From DAOUJI01 sp965219565 (GTDB lineage Bacteria > Chloroflexota > Dehalococcoidia > Lucifugimonadales > JAGWBF01): a DNA stretch of 64,000 bases. The first letter of the stretch is position 1. The number at the start of each line of letters is the position of its first letter. Both the position numbers and the translations under genes were made by a program. A model generated the notes under the pieces. The model did no database searches. It was not told the origin of the DNA and was given only the letters and a program-made list of their open reading frames with translations. This document shows, one piece after another, positions 57,177 to 64,000 of the stretch. The stretch covers positions 992,001 to 1,056,000 of the forward strand of contig OZ244780.1 of the NCBI GenBank assembly GCA_965219565.1. The letters run 5' to 3'.

Positions 57177-57253
57177 GCGCTTGTAGCTCAGTTGGATAGA
57201 GCGCATCCCTGCGGAGGATGAGGCCGTGGGTTCGAGTCCCGCCAAGCGCGCCA
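57177..57253 (+). tRNA. tRNA-Arg (GCG)
   Basis: Acceptor GCGCTTG pairs with CAAGCGC (57243-57249); anticodon stem CATCC/GGATG with loop CTGCGGA gives GCG. T-arm GTGGG-TTCGAGT-CCCGC. CCA encoded. Most bacteria read CGN with ACG converted to inosine, so GCG is unusual. Confidence 0.92.
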
Positions 57254-57266
57254 TTCTCTGTCGCCG

Positions 57267-57566
57267 CTAGCCCAGGAAGATGTAGACGTCTGCGTGTGGG
57301 AAGGCCACTTCCACCGCTCCCTTAAGCCGGTCCCTCACTAAACGTCTGTAGCCGTCCAAAGGCTGCTCGACGTCCAAGTGGGAGCACCTCTGGCCCCTCT
57401 GCTCGTCGGGGCAGATGTGGCCTCCCGTGGGGCCGTCCCAGAACCCCACGCAATGCATCGGGAAGAAGAAGGTCTCGGTGACGTTGCGCAAGTCAGCAAC
57501 GATCTCAGTGGCCCGAAAGCCGCTGTCAGTCGTCACTGAGACGACTACTCTAGCAAGTTCAGCCAC
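57267..57566 (-). CDS. Small protein of unknown function
   Basis: A 99-residue frame starting at GTG 57566. It has a Cys/His-rich middle (HCVGFWDGPTGGHICPDEQ, CSHLDVEQ), which could bind metal, and no other feature I recognise. Lies between the tRNA cluster and the zinc-ribbon gene. Confidence 0.5.
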   Translation of the reverse strand: MAELARVVVSVTTDSGFRATEIVADLRNVTETFFFPMHCVGFWDGPTGGHICPDEQRGQRCSHLDVEQPLDGYRRLVRDRLKGAVEVAFPHADVYIFLG

Positions 57567-57600
57567 GCTGTCTCACGCCCCCGTCGACGGGACAGGCGGG

Positions 57601-57768
57601 TTAGCCGCCCCGGAATAGCTTGTTCCGCTCACCGTCTTGGCATTCTTTGTTGGTGCAGAACCAGAAGATGGTAGGCATTGGGGGCGTCCTGACGCCGTCC
57701 CTCTCTCTGCGCATGGGCTGTTTGCAAGTCGGGCAGACGCTTGAACCTTGAGCGCTTTCAGATGACAT
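57601..57768 (-). CDS. Small zinc-ribbon protein
   Basis: A 55-residue protein with VCPTCKQPM and FWFCTNKECQDGE (two CxxC-like pairs). ATG 57768 has GGGAGATTCC before it. Reads like a rubredoxin-knuckle zinc ribbon; role unknown. Confidence 0.6.
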   Translation of the reverse strand: MSSESAQGSSVCPTCKQPMRRERDGVRTPPMPTIFWFCTNKECQDGERNKLFRGG

Positions 57769-57940
57769 GGAATCTCCCGGGAGGTTATACCTGGAATGTT
57801 CTACCATCCCAGCCTAGTGTGTTGCAAGTGTACAGTCGGCCCCGCGTCTCCAACTGGTACCGTCTCCGAGAACTTTGGACTCCACTCGAGGATTCGAAAT
57901 AATTACCCCCTGAGATTACGGTATAATATATCGTCGCTCC

Positions 57941-58017
57941 GGGCGGTTAGCTCAGCCGGTTAGAGCGCCTGCTTTACACGCAGGAGGTCAGTGGTTCGAG
58001 TCCACTACCGCCCACCA
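57941..58017 (+). tRNA. tRNA-Val (TAC)
   Basis: Acceptor GGGCGGT pairs with ACCGCCC; anticodon stem CCTGC/GCAGG with loop TTTACAC gives TAC, reading GUA and GUG. T-arm GTGG-TTCGAGT-CCAC. CCA encoded. A TATAAT at 57922-57927 is the likely -10 box; no good -35. Confidence 0.95.
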
Positions 58018-58909
58018 ACGTGCTTGGTAGACAGAACCGAGCCGTTCAGGGCATCTCCTCGGCGTTCCTGCCGGGTATGCGGCTATCGTCGGGCCTGGAG
58101 TTCGTTGGGCTCCACTATCCGGCGGGCTTGTAGGCGTTATCCACACCCCAGGGCTGGCCGAACGACACCCAGATTCCAGGTAACGTTGCGCAATAGACGC
58201 AGGCCTATTGGGAGCTGCTGTATTGCTCGACAGAGCTATGATGTCAGCGCCGATAGAGCAAAGCTGGCTCTTGGCAAGCGGAAACTCGTCTGCGTTAACA
58301 CAGAGGCTTAGCTGAAACTCCACATCTTACCGGAAGGCAGGCCTAGGTCCTGCGATTTCATAGGCCTACAAAATACAAGGCAGCATCGCAAGAGGCGTCA
58401 ACTTTTGGTTCGGGAAACCTTGGCAACGGGTCTCGGGGTCGTTCCGGTAATGGGTAGCTTTGAGGGAGTGGTCGCAGGTCGCACCGTGGGTTTGGTTGCG
58501 GGTTGTTTGTGCCGTCGGATGTCGTCCATCGCTTGAACACACACTATCATATTAACCACCGAAGAATGAGTAGTAAGGCATTAATCCGTAATGGACGCCA
58601 AACAGAATATCGCTACGTGTTGACTTCGCTATACAATCATGCTAGCGTACAGCTAGCTCCGAGCAATCCGGCTGAGGGACCGTCCGATGGACAGAGCGCT
58701 GTCGGGAACCTTAAGGAGAGGATAGCTGGGGACTAACCCGGAAAACCAACCTCACAACCTCGACCTGTCGGGGAGAAGGTTGGCAAGGAAGGCGAGGTTC
58801 GCAGCTGCACTGCGCCAAAGGGTTTAAGAGTCAGAAGAGCAGGGTTACCTGGGGTTTCTTTTTTTATGATGTCCGATGACCTATTCTAGGTTTGTAGGGG
58901 AGTCGCTCG
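58018..58909. other. Long intergenic region upstream of the ABC binding protein
   Basis: About 890 bases with no convincing gene; small frames on both strands have no start signal or recognisable product. A compound hairpin lies near the 3' end: CCAACCT (58746-58752) pairs with AGGTTGG (58777-58783), enclosing CCTCGA-CCTG-TCGGGG. A TTTCTTTTTTT run follows at 58856-58866, without a clear hairpin in front. Confidence 0.5.
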
Positions 58910-60931
58910 ATGAAATCGCATAGCTGGTTGCTCAAGCCCAGATCATGGGCGCTTATTCCGTTGCTGCTTGTTCTGGTCACAGCGGTAGCCTGCGGTTCGG
59001 ACGCTGAGCCTACGCCTCAATCGATGGTTCAACCAACGGCTCAACCGACTCCGACGCCGGTGGATGTCGCAGGGATAGTGCAGCGAGCCATCGCTGAGCA
59101 AGCTGCCGCTCAACCCGCCGGAGTTTCAGCGGAGGATATGGCGAAAGCCATAGAGAGGGCCTTGGCGGCGCAGCCCGGGGTTAGTCCGGACGATGTGGCG
59201 AAAGCCATAGAGAGGGCCTTGGCGGCGCAGCCCTCCGGGTTGACCGAGGAAGACCTGTCCAGGGCGGTGGCGAAGGAACTGGCGCAAGCGCTCCCGTCTC
59301 CCACGGCCATGCCCGCGGAACCTGCCGCTACCCCATTGCCGGGTCAGGGAGGACCGATATTCGGCGGCATAGCCCCCATGCTGCTGTATGCTCCTCCCTT
59401 TGGCGACTTCCTTTGGAAGGGCAGCGCCCCGACGGCTGTTTGGGCTGACCCGGTGTTCAACCGGCTCATTGAGTTCAACCCGGAGACGCCGGAGCTCACG
59501 GACTTGCGAGGCGACCTCGCTGAAGAGTGGTCGGTGGCGCCTGATGGCTTGACCTACACCTTCAAGCTCCACGAAAACGTCAAGTTCCAGGACGGCCAGC
59601 CCCTGACCTCCGACGACGTCTTGTTCTCCTTCAAGATGATGACGGACTGCGAAAGCATCGACGTAGTGAAGGACGTCTGTCCCTGGACCAGCGGCCAACT
59701 GAGACTCTTGGGGAGCTACTACGAAAGCTCCAGGGCCATAGACAGCCGCACGGTGGAGCTGAAGACCCAGTTTACGGCCCCGGCCTTCCTGACCAACTTC
59801 TCCCAAGGCGAAATAATAGTCCTACCGAAGCACCTGATCGAGGCGGGGACCTTCCCCAGCTCTGCCACACCTGAGAACATGATCGGCTCGGGACCGTTCA
59901 AGATGAAAAAGCACACCAGGGACGTTGGGACCGAGTACGAGAAGAACACGGACTACTTCAAGGACGGCTACCCCAAGTTCGACGGCATGGCCTACTTCAT
60001 CATAAGGGACAAGGGGACCATCATCGCGTCCTTCAAGACGGGGCAGGTGTTAATGGCCGCCACCGTGCAAAACAACCTGAGCTTCAAGGATGGCTTACAG
60101 TTGAGCAATGAGATGGGCGATGACGCTGAATTCTACGTGTCAGGCCCCCTCGCCGGCATGGGTCTGATGGTTAACGCCAAGAAGCCCGAATTTGACAACG
60201 ACGAGGTTCGAAGGGCCTTTATGCTGATTATCCACCGCCAGCCAATCGTAGCGACGCTGAGCGACGGCTTCTATCCTATGGGCTTCCCCATTCCGCCAAA
60301 CCTCTACTGGTTCAGCAGGACTCTGGATGAAGTCCTGGAGATCCCCGGTTTTAGAGAGCAGAATGGCCAGAAGCACCCCGACGACATAGCCGAGGCCAAG
60401 CAGTTGTTTGAGAAGAACGGAATGGGGGAGGGGTTCAAGGTCGCTATCACCTGCCGCACCATATTGGAGTACTGCGAAATGGCCACGCTGCTGGCGGACC
60501 AGTTCAGGAGGTTCTTGGGTTGGGTCCCCAGCGTCGACGCTGGGGACCCGGTCGTGAACATAGGCCGCTTTAATGACGGCGACTACGAGCTGGGAATCAT
60601 GGCCAACTCCTGCGGCTTCCCCGACCCCGACTCGTGCCTGACCTCGGCTTATGCCCTCCCCACCTCCGGCATGAGGCGGCGGGCGCATTACACCAGTGAT
60701 GAAATCGTCGACCTCAGCGAACTCCAGACCAGGGAGATTGACCAGGAGAAGCGTGGAGCCCTGGTCCGCCAGGCCGAGGAGCTGCTCCTGAACGGGAAAA
60801 ACGCCTTCCCCTATACTCATTTCCTGATGAGCCCTGTAATCGTCAACAACAGGATTCAGAACTATCACGTCCCGCCGGCCTACAGCTTCCAGGAGAAGAA
60901 CGAGCACCTCTGGTGCGACCCCGCGTGCTGA
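58910..60931 (+). CDS. Peptide-type ABC transporter substrate-binding lipoprotein
   Basis: A 673-residue family 5 solute-binding protein. The signal ends in LVTAVACG (lipobox); a Pro/Gln-rich linker follows, then a helical Ala-rich region with two near-identical 20-residue repeats (AKAIERALAAQPGVSPDD), and from residue 160 the SBP_bac_5 domain: RLIEFNPETPELTDLRGDLAEEWSVAPDGLTYTFKLHENVKFQDGQPLTSDDVLFSF and IGSGPFKMKKHTRD. No permease or ATPase genes follow in the window. Repeats may form a coiled coil. Likely binds oligopeptides or related solutes. Confidence 0.88.
   Translation: MKSHSWLLKPRSWALIPLLLVLVTAVACGSDAEPTPQSMVQPTAQPTPTPVDVAGIVQRAIAEQAAAQPAGVSAEDMAKAIERALAAQPGVSPDDVAKAIERALAAQPSGLTEEDLSRAVAKELAQALPSPTAMPAEPAATPLPGQGGPIFGGIAPMLLYAPPFGDFLWKGSAPTAVWADPVFNRLIEFNPETPELTDLRGDLAEEWSVAPDGLTYTFKLHENVKFQDGQPLTSDDVLFSFKMMTDCESIDVVKDVCPWTSGQLRLLGSYYESSRAIDSRTVELKTQFTAPAFLTNFSQGEIIVLPKHLIEAGTFPSSATPENMIGSGPFKMKKHTRDVGTEYEKNTDYFKDGYPKFDGMAYFIIRDKGTIIASFKTGQVLMAATVQNNLSFKDGLQLSNEMGDDAEFYVSGPLAGMGLMVNAKKPEFDNDEVRRAFMLIIHRQPIVATLSDGFYPMGFPIPPNLYWFSRTLDEVLEIPGFREQNGQKHPDDIAEAKQLFEKNGMGEGFKVAITCRTILEYCEMATLLADQFRRFLGWVPSVDAGDPVVNIGRFNDGDYELGIMANSCGFPDPDSCLTSAYALPTSGMRRRAHYTSDEIVDLSELQTREIDQEKRGALVRQAEELLLNGKNAFPYTHFLMSPVIVNNRIQNYHVPPAYSFQEKNEHLWCDPAC
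59139..59234 (+). repeat. 60-bp direct repeat within the ABC binding protein gene
   Basis: GCGAAAGCCATAGAGAGGGC plus TTGGCGGCGCAGCCC occurs at 59139-59173 and 59199-59233. It encodes the repeated AKAIERALAAQP. Confidence 0.85.
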
Positions 60932-60973
60932 CGGCGGGCGTCTCCGTAGCCGACCAGGCACCCTAGACGGAAA

Positions 60974-61005
60974 GAAGGCCCGGGTCCCAAGAGACCCGGG
61001 CCTTC
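60974..61005. terminator. Bidirectional terminator between convergent genes
   Basis: GAAGGCCCGGGTC (60974-60986) pairs perfectly with GACCCGGGCCTTC (60993-61005), loop CCAAGA. It is between the ABC binding protein and a convergent luciferase-like gene. The minus strand ends in TTCTTTCC, a weak U-run; the plus strand has none. Confidence 0.75.
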
Positions 61006-61133
61006 GTCGTGTGAAAGGGCTTGATGTCGAGGGTCCCGTGTATGGACCGCCGTATTCGGGTCACCCTGGGCAAAGGAGTAAACGTCAAGGTGGAGAGGAT
61101 TTTTGTGCCGTCGATCTGACTAAGCTCCAGCCA

Positions 61134-62333
61134 TCAAGGGAGGGGAGCTTGTTGGTAGGGCTGTAGCTTAATCTTGTGTAAGGCCGGGATAACCTCTCTG
61201 CCCATCAGCTCTATGGAACGCATGACGTCCTGCTGGGTCATATCGCCCTCGGCGCCCCAGGCATGGAGGTAGCCTGGGTTGAGGCGGTTTATCACCTCTG
61301 TCAGCTTCTGGATGACTGTGTCCGGGCTGCCCACCACGATGCTGTTAATTTCCTGGAGCTCCTCGTAGCTGGCGGTCTGGCCGCCAAGGCCGCCAGAGGG
61401 CCTGTTACGCTGTATCTTCACCGCTTCCCGGGTCTGGTAACCCGGAGGGTCGACATGTTCCCTCGGCCCCTTGTGACGGTGTGGCCCAGTCCACATGAAG
61501 GTGCGGCCGATCTCTTGGGCCTTGGCGTCAGTGTCGGCCACCAGAACCTTGATCGTATAGCCAAAGTGCTGAGGCCCGGGCTGGAAGCCGACCTCGTTGG
61601 CCGTGTCTATGTATATGTTCCTCAGCCACTCGGTGGTGTCGAGCCGGGCCCCCTGGTTCATGTAAGGGTGGCGGTGTTTGGCTGCCCAAACCACGCTCTC
61701 CGGGCTGGAAAGCCCCGGGAACCAGATCTCTGGATGGGGTTTCTGCATGGGCAGCACCCAGGGGTTCACCATCCGGTAGTGGAAGTAGCGCCCCTCCCAC
61801 CTGAATGGACCCGGCGTGGTCCAGCACTTGAGAATCAGATCGTGGGCTTCTTCGAAACGGCCCCGGTTCTCTGAAGGGTCTATTCCTGCTTGAAGACTCT
61901 CGACAGGGGTGCCCCTTATAAAGCCTGCGATTATCCGCCCGCCGGAGTAGCAATCCAGCATAGCCACCTCTTCAGCCATCTTGATCGGATCGTTGATGGC
62001 GATGGGACTGCCCAGGATAGCTATCCTAACCCGCTTGGTCACCTTGGATATGACGGCTGCGTCCAGGTTGACCGATGGTTTCAAGTTGAAGTAAGAGGCG
62101 TGGTGTTCATTGGTCATGATGCCATCGTAGCCAACCTCGTCGGCCCAGGCATACTGCTCGTGGTACTGGTTGTAGAGCGCCGCCGCTTTCTGGGGGTCGA
62201 AGTGCGTGTTGGGGAAACCTAGACGCCCGGACTCATATTTCTCCAGGTCCTGTTCGCTGACATAGCTATTGGGCTGTTGGCAGAACCAAAACACTTCCAC
62301 CTTTTCTTTGGGCGCCGGCGCCTGATCAGCCAT
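61134..62333 (-). CDS. Luciferase-like flavin-dependent monooxygenase
   Basis: A 399-residue LLM-superfamily protein: VEVFWFCQQPNSYVSEQDL, WADEVGYDGIMTNEHHASYFNLKPSVNLDAAVISKVTKRVRIAILGSPIAINDPIKMAEEVAMLDCYSGGRIIAGFIRGTPVE and PGPFRWEGRYFHYRMVNPW. The NEHH motif and long C-terminal extension match the luciferase/alkane-monooxygenase-like branch. ATG 62333 has AAAGGGGAATA before it. It is a relative of the gene at 62673, divergently arranged. Substrate unknown. Confidence 0.87.
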   Translation of the reverse strand: MADQAPAPKEKVEVFWFCQQPNSYVSEQDLEKYESGRLGFPNTHFDPQKAAALYNQYHEQYAWADEVGYDGIMTNEHHASYFNLKPSVNLDAAVISKVTKRVRIAILGSPIAINDPIKMAEEVAMLDCYSGGRIIAGFIRGTPVESLQAGIDPSENRGRFEEAHDLILKCWTTPGPFRWEGRYFHYRMVNPWVLPMQKPHPEIWFPGLSSPESVVWAAKHRHPYMNQGARLDTTEWLRNIYIDTANEVGFQPGPQHFGYTIKVLVADTDAKAQEIGRTFMWTGPHRHKGPREHVDPPGYQTREAVKIQRNRPSGGLGGQTASYEELQEINSIVVGSPDTVIQKLTEVINRLNPGYLHAWGAEGDMTQQDVMRSIELMGREVIPALHKIKLQPYQQAPLP

Positions 62334-62483
62334 TATTCCCCTTTCCTGATGGTACGATAATACAACACCAGACAAGATGACAATGGCGCTCGTCGCCACC
62401 GAACGGCCTCCCCGCGAAGACTGGGACCGGTCGAACCCGCGGGAAGGGAGCGCCCACCGAGCATAAGGGGCGCCGTTGAATTT

Positions 62484-62512
62484 TTGACGGAACTGTCACG
62501 GCTTGCTACAAT
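62484..62512 (+). promoter_or_regulatory. Promoter of the luciferase-like gene at 62673
   Basis: TTGACG (62484-62489), 17-base spacer, TACAAT (62507-62512). Transcription would start near 62519. Confidence 0.7.
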
Positions 62513-62519
62513 CGAGCGT

Positions 62520-62571
62520 GTGCCGTGGCCGGTGACAGATGGCGATCAGCGTGACCGCTCCGCCACGGCGC
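62520..62571 (+). other. Hairpin at the start of the luciferase-like leader
   Basis: GTGCCGTGGC (62520-62529) pairs with GCCACGGCGC (62562-62571), one G-T, enclosing a 32-base loop. It lies at the very 5' end of the predicted 150-base leader. Confidence 0.45.
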
Positions 62572-62672
62572 CGCGACCCCGTATGGGCATCAGAACTGGA
62601 CTGCCGTAACAGCCGAGAATCACGCTAAAGGGTGCGCTTGTCCTTTGGTAGAAAATGGCGAGGAGGATTCCG

Positions 62673-63923
62673 ATGCAAATCGGCTATTTTACGGAAGAAC
62701 CCTGGGTAACAGAGAAGTGGGACCCGAAGTGGGGAACGGGCGTCCTTGTTACCAGCAACGAGGAATACGACCGTCATCTCGGAGCGCAACTCTATAACCG
62801 TTGGATTGACGAGAAGATTTACGCCGACGAAATTGGGTTCGACATTCTCATGAAGAACGAACACCACAGCGCTCCCTATTGCATGCAAGGCGTTACTAAT
62901 GTCGAAGCCGCTATTCTGGCCAGAGTGACTAAGAAAGCAAAGATATTCTTGGGAGGCAACATTCTCCCCCTTTGGGACGACCCCCTGTGGCTAGCCGAGC
63001 AGCTCGCTATGATTGACCTAGTATCCTATGGGCGTTTGATTTCCGGTTGGGTAAGGGGAGTGGGTTCGGAGAGCTACTCCCACAACGCCAACCCTTCTTA
63101 TAACCGGGAACGGTTCGAAGAGGCGCACGAATTTATCGTGAAAACCTGGACCACTCCAGGGCCGTTCCGTTGGGAAGGGAAGCACTATAACTATCGTTAC
63201 GTCAATCCGTGGTCGTTCCCCTACCAACAGCCGCATCCGCCAATTTGGATTCCCGGGACCACCAGCCCGGAGACGGTAAGGTGGGCGGCCGAGCGGCGCT
63301 ATCCCTACATACGGTTGTCCGGGCAGGGTCCGGAGCAGTCCGTGGATATGTTCGACCTGTACCGCGAGACGGCGAAAGAAGCCGGATACGATTCCGGCCC
63401 GCAGCACTTGGGCTACATGCTTCACATTCATGTGGACGAGACCGATGAAAAAGCCGTGGAAGTGGGGCGAAAGCTGACCGAGGGCGTCCGGAGCCCATTC
63501 GACGCAACCACCCCACAGGACATCGCCGGCACGTGGTTGCCGCACCTCCCCGGACTCCAGTCGGCCGAAGCCCGGCGGTATGCGGCTGCGCGGCAGGTGC
63601 GACTTAGCACCGGCACTCCGGCCGGTCGCGGCAACTTGACCTGGGAGGACCAACTCGCCCGTCTCGCCTCAGTGGCAGGCACCCCGGAGACCGTGCTGCC
63701 GAAACTGCGCCACATCTTGGAAGTTATGCGGCCCGGGGTCTTGATTCTTCGCACCGGCGAAGGCACGATGACCCATGACGAAACCATAAAGTCGTTAAAA
63801 CTTCTGGGAGAAGAAGTTATTCCCGCGCTCAAGGAAATCGGCAAAGAACTCGGGCTTGACGGCCCCCTCGAGGTTGATCCGGCGACAAACGAGCGCATCC
63901 CCGTTGAGGCCAACTCAAGCTAG
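62673..63923 (+). CDS. Luciferase-like flavin-dependent monooxygenase
   Basis: A 416-residue LLM protein similar to the one at 61134: YADEIGFDILMKNEHHSAPYCMQGVTNVEAAILARVTKKAKIFLGGNILPLWDDPLWLAEQLAMIDLVSYGRLISGWVRGVGSES and PGPFRWEGKHYNYRYVNPWSFPYQQPHPPIWIPG. Start ATG 62673 has GGCGAGGAGGATTCC upstream; ATG 62655 is in frame but has no such site. Divergent from 61134, suggesting gene duplication with inversion. Substrate unknown. Confidence 0.87.
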   Translation: MQIGYFTEEPWVTEKWDPKWGTGVLVTSNEEYDRHLGAQLYNRWIDEKIYADEIGFDILMKNEHHSAPYCMQGVTNVEAAILARVTKKAKIFLGGNILPLWDDPLWLAEQLAMIDLVSYGRLISGWVRGVGSESYSHNANPSYNRERFEEAHEFIVKTWTTPGPFRWEGKHYNYRYVNPWSFPYQQPHPPIWIPGTTSPETVRWAAERRYPYIRLSGQGPEQSVDMFDLYRETAKEAGYDSGPQHLGYMLHIHVDETDEKAVEVGRKLTEGVRSPFDATTPQDIAGTWLPHLPGLQSAEARRYAAARQVRLSTGTPAGRGNLTWEDQLARLASVAGTPETVLPKLRHILEVMRPGVLILRTGEGTMTHDETIKSLKLLGEEVIPALKEIGKELGLDGPLEVDPATNERIPVEANSS

Positions 63924-63987
63924 AGACGGTTGGTCGAGACCGCCAGGTTCCAGTCACAATGCCCGTAATCGGGCTAGGAGGCCCCTC

Positions 63988-64000
63988 GTGACAACGAGCG
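63988..64000 (+). CDS. Possible start of a further gene (partial)
   Basis: GTG 63988 is preceded by AGGAGGCCCCTC, a good ribosome-binding site, and runs to the window end as MTTS. Too short to identify. Confidence 0.35.

Noticed and set aside
58503..58736. 77-residue plus-strand frame in the long gap before the ABC binding protein
   Set aside because: No ribosome-binding site, no recognisable sequence; composition as expected by chance.

Overview
The window is about 60 percent GC and densely packed. It looks like a chromosomal segment of a Chloroflexota bacterium, probably Dehalococcoidia or SAR202-like. This is inferred from gene content: many flavin-dependent monooxygenases (five luciferase-like plus one HsaA/DszC-like), NIPSNAP, MmgE/PrpD and HpcH proteins, a DUF1501/DUF1800 pair, Thr-Pro-rich lipoproteins with LAAC/LVAC lipoboxes, and an EF-hand-like DTNGNGIIDRDEA segment on a secreted protease. 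The species cannot be fixed from sequence alone.

Layout. 1-4350: histidine genes hisH, hisA, hisF and hisIE with a methyltransferase and a HAD hydrolase between them, convergent with a guaB3-type gene. 5640-7300: a DDE transposase and a hairpin-rich segment. 7360-10575: a secreted HtrA-like protease behind a strikingly structured leader, a hydrolase and two small proteins. 10665-14421: NHL propeller, DUF1501 and DUF1800 genes. 14695-18318: cobalamin genes cobB-cobC-cobQ with overlapping ends. 18406-26260: catabolic-looking enzymes (PrpD, luciferase-like, two NIPSNAP, SDR, MDR, chlorite-dismutase family, flavin monooxygenase). 26363-27887: a lower-GC ParA plus unknown gene pair. 27930-35778: aconitase with an Lrp regulator, tRNA-Ser, miaB, nadA, hicBA, nadC, dtd and a zinc ribbon protein.

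35980-47632 is rich in lipoproteins: a CrtC/lipocalin-like protein, a 674-residue unknown coupled to a degenerate trypsin-like/BsuPI protein, and a Thr-Pro-repeat HExxH metallopeptidase split by a frameshift. It also holds a RuvC-like protein and two luciferase-like genes. 48080-56882 is a tryptophan cluster led by a promoter and T-box riboswitch with a UGG specifier: trpS, trpE, trpG, trpD and trpC, interrupted by DUF4258-like/DUF2283, a nucleotidyltransferase with a stub partner, two VOC proteins, an HpcH aldolase and a PPOX protein. 56968-58017 carries tRNA-Val(CAC), tRNA-Leu(CAG), tRNA-Arg(GCG) and tRNA-Val(TAC). 58910-63923 has a peptide-type ABC binding protein and two divergent luciferase-like monooxygenases.

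The most notable signals beyond ordinary genes are the structured leader before the protease gene (8787-8909), the frameshifted lipoprotein metallopeptidase with an exact 180-bp duplication, the ParA-plus-unknown pair, the predicted inactive protease, toxin-antitoxin-like pairs placed inside NAD and tryptophan clusters, and small dispersed palindromic repeats. All functional names are from reading motifs by eye; no database search was possible.
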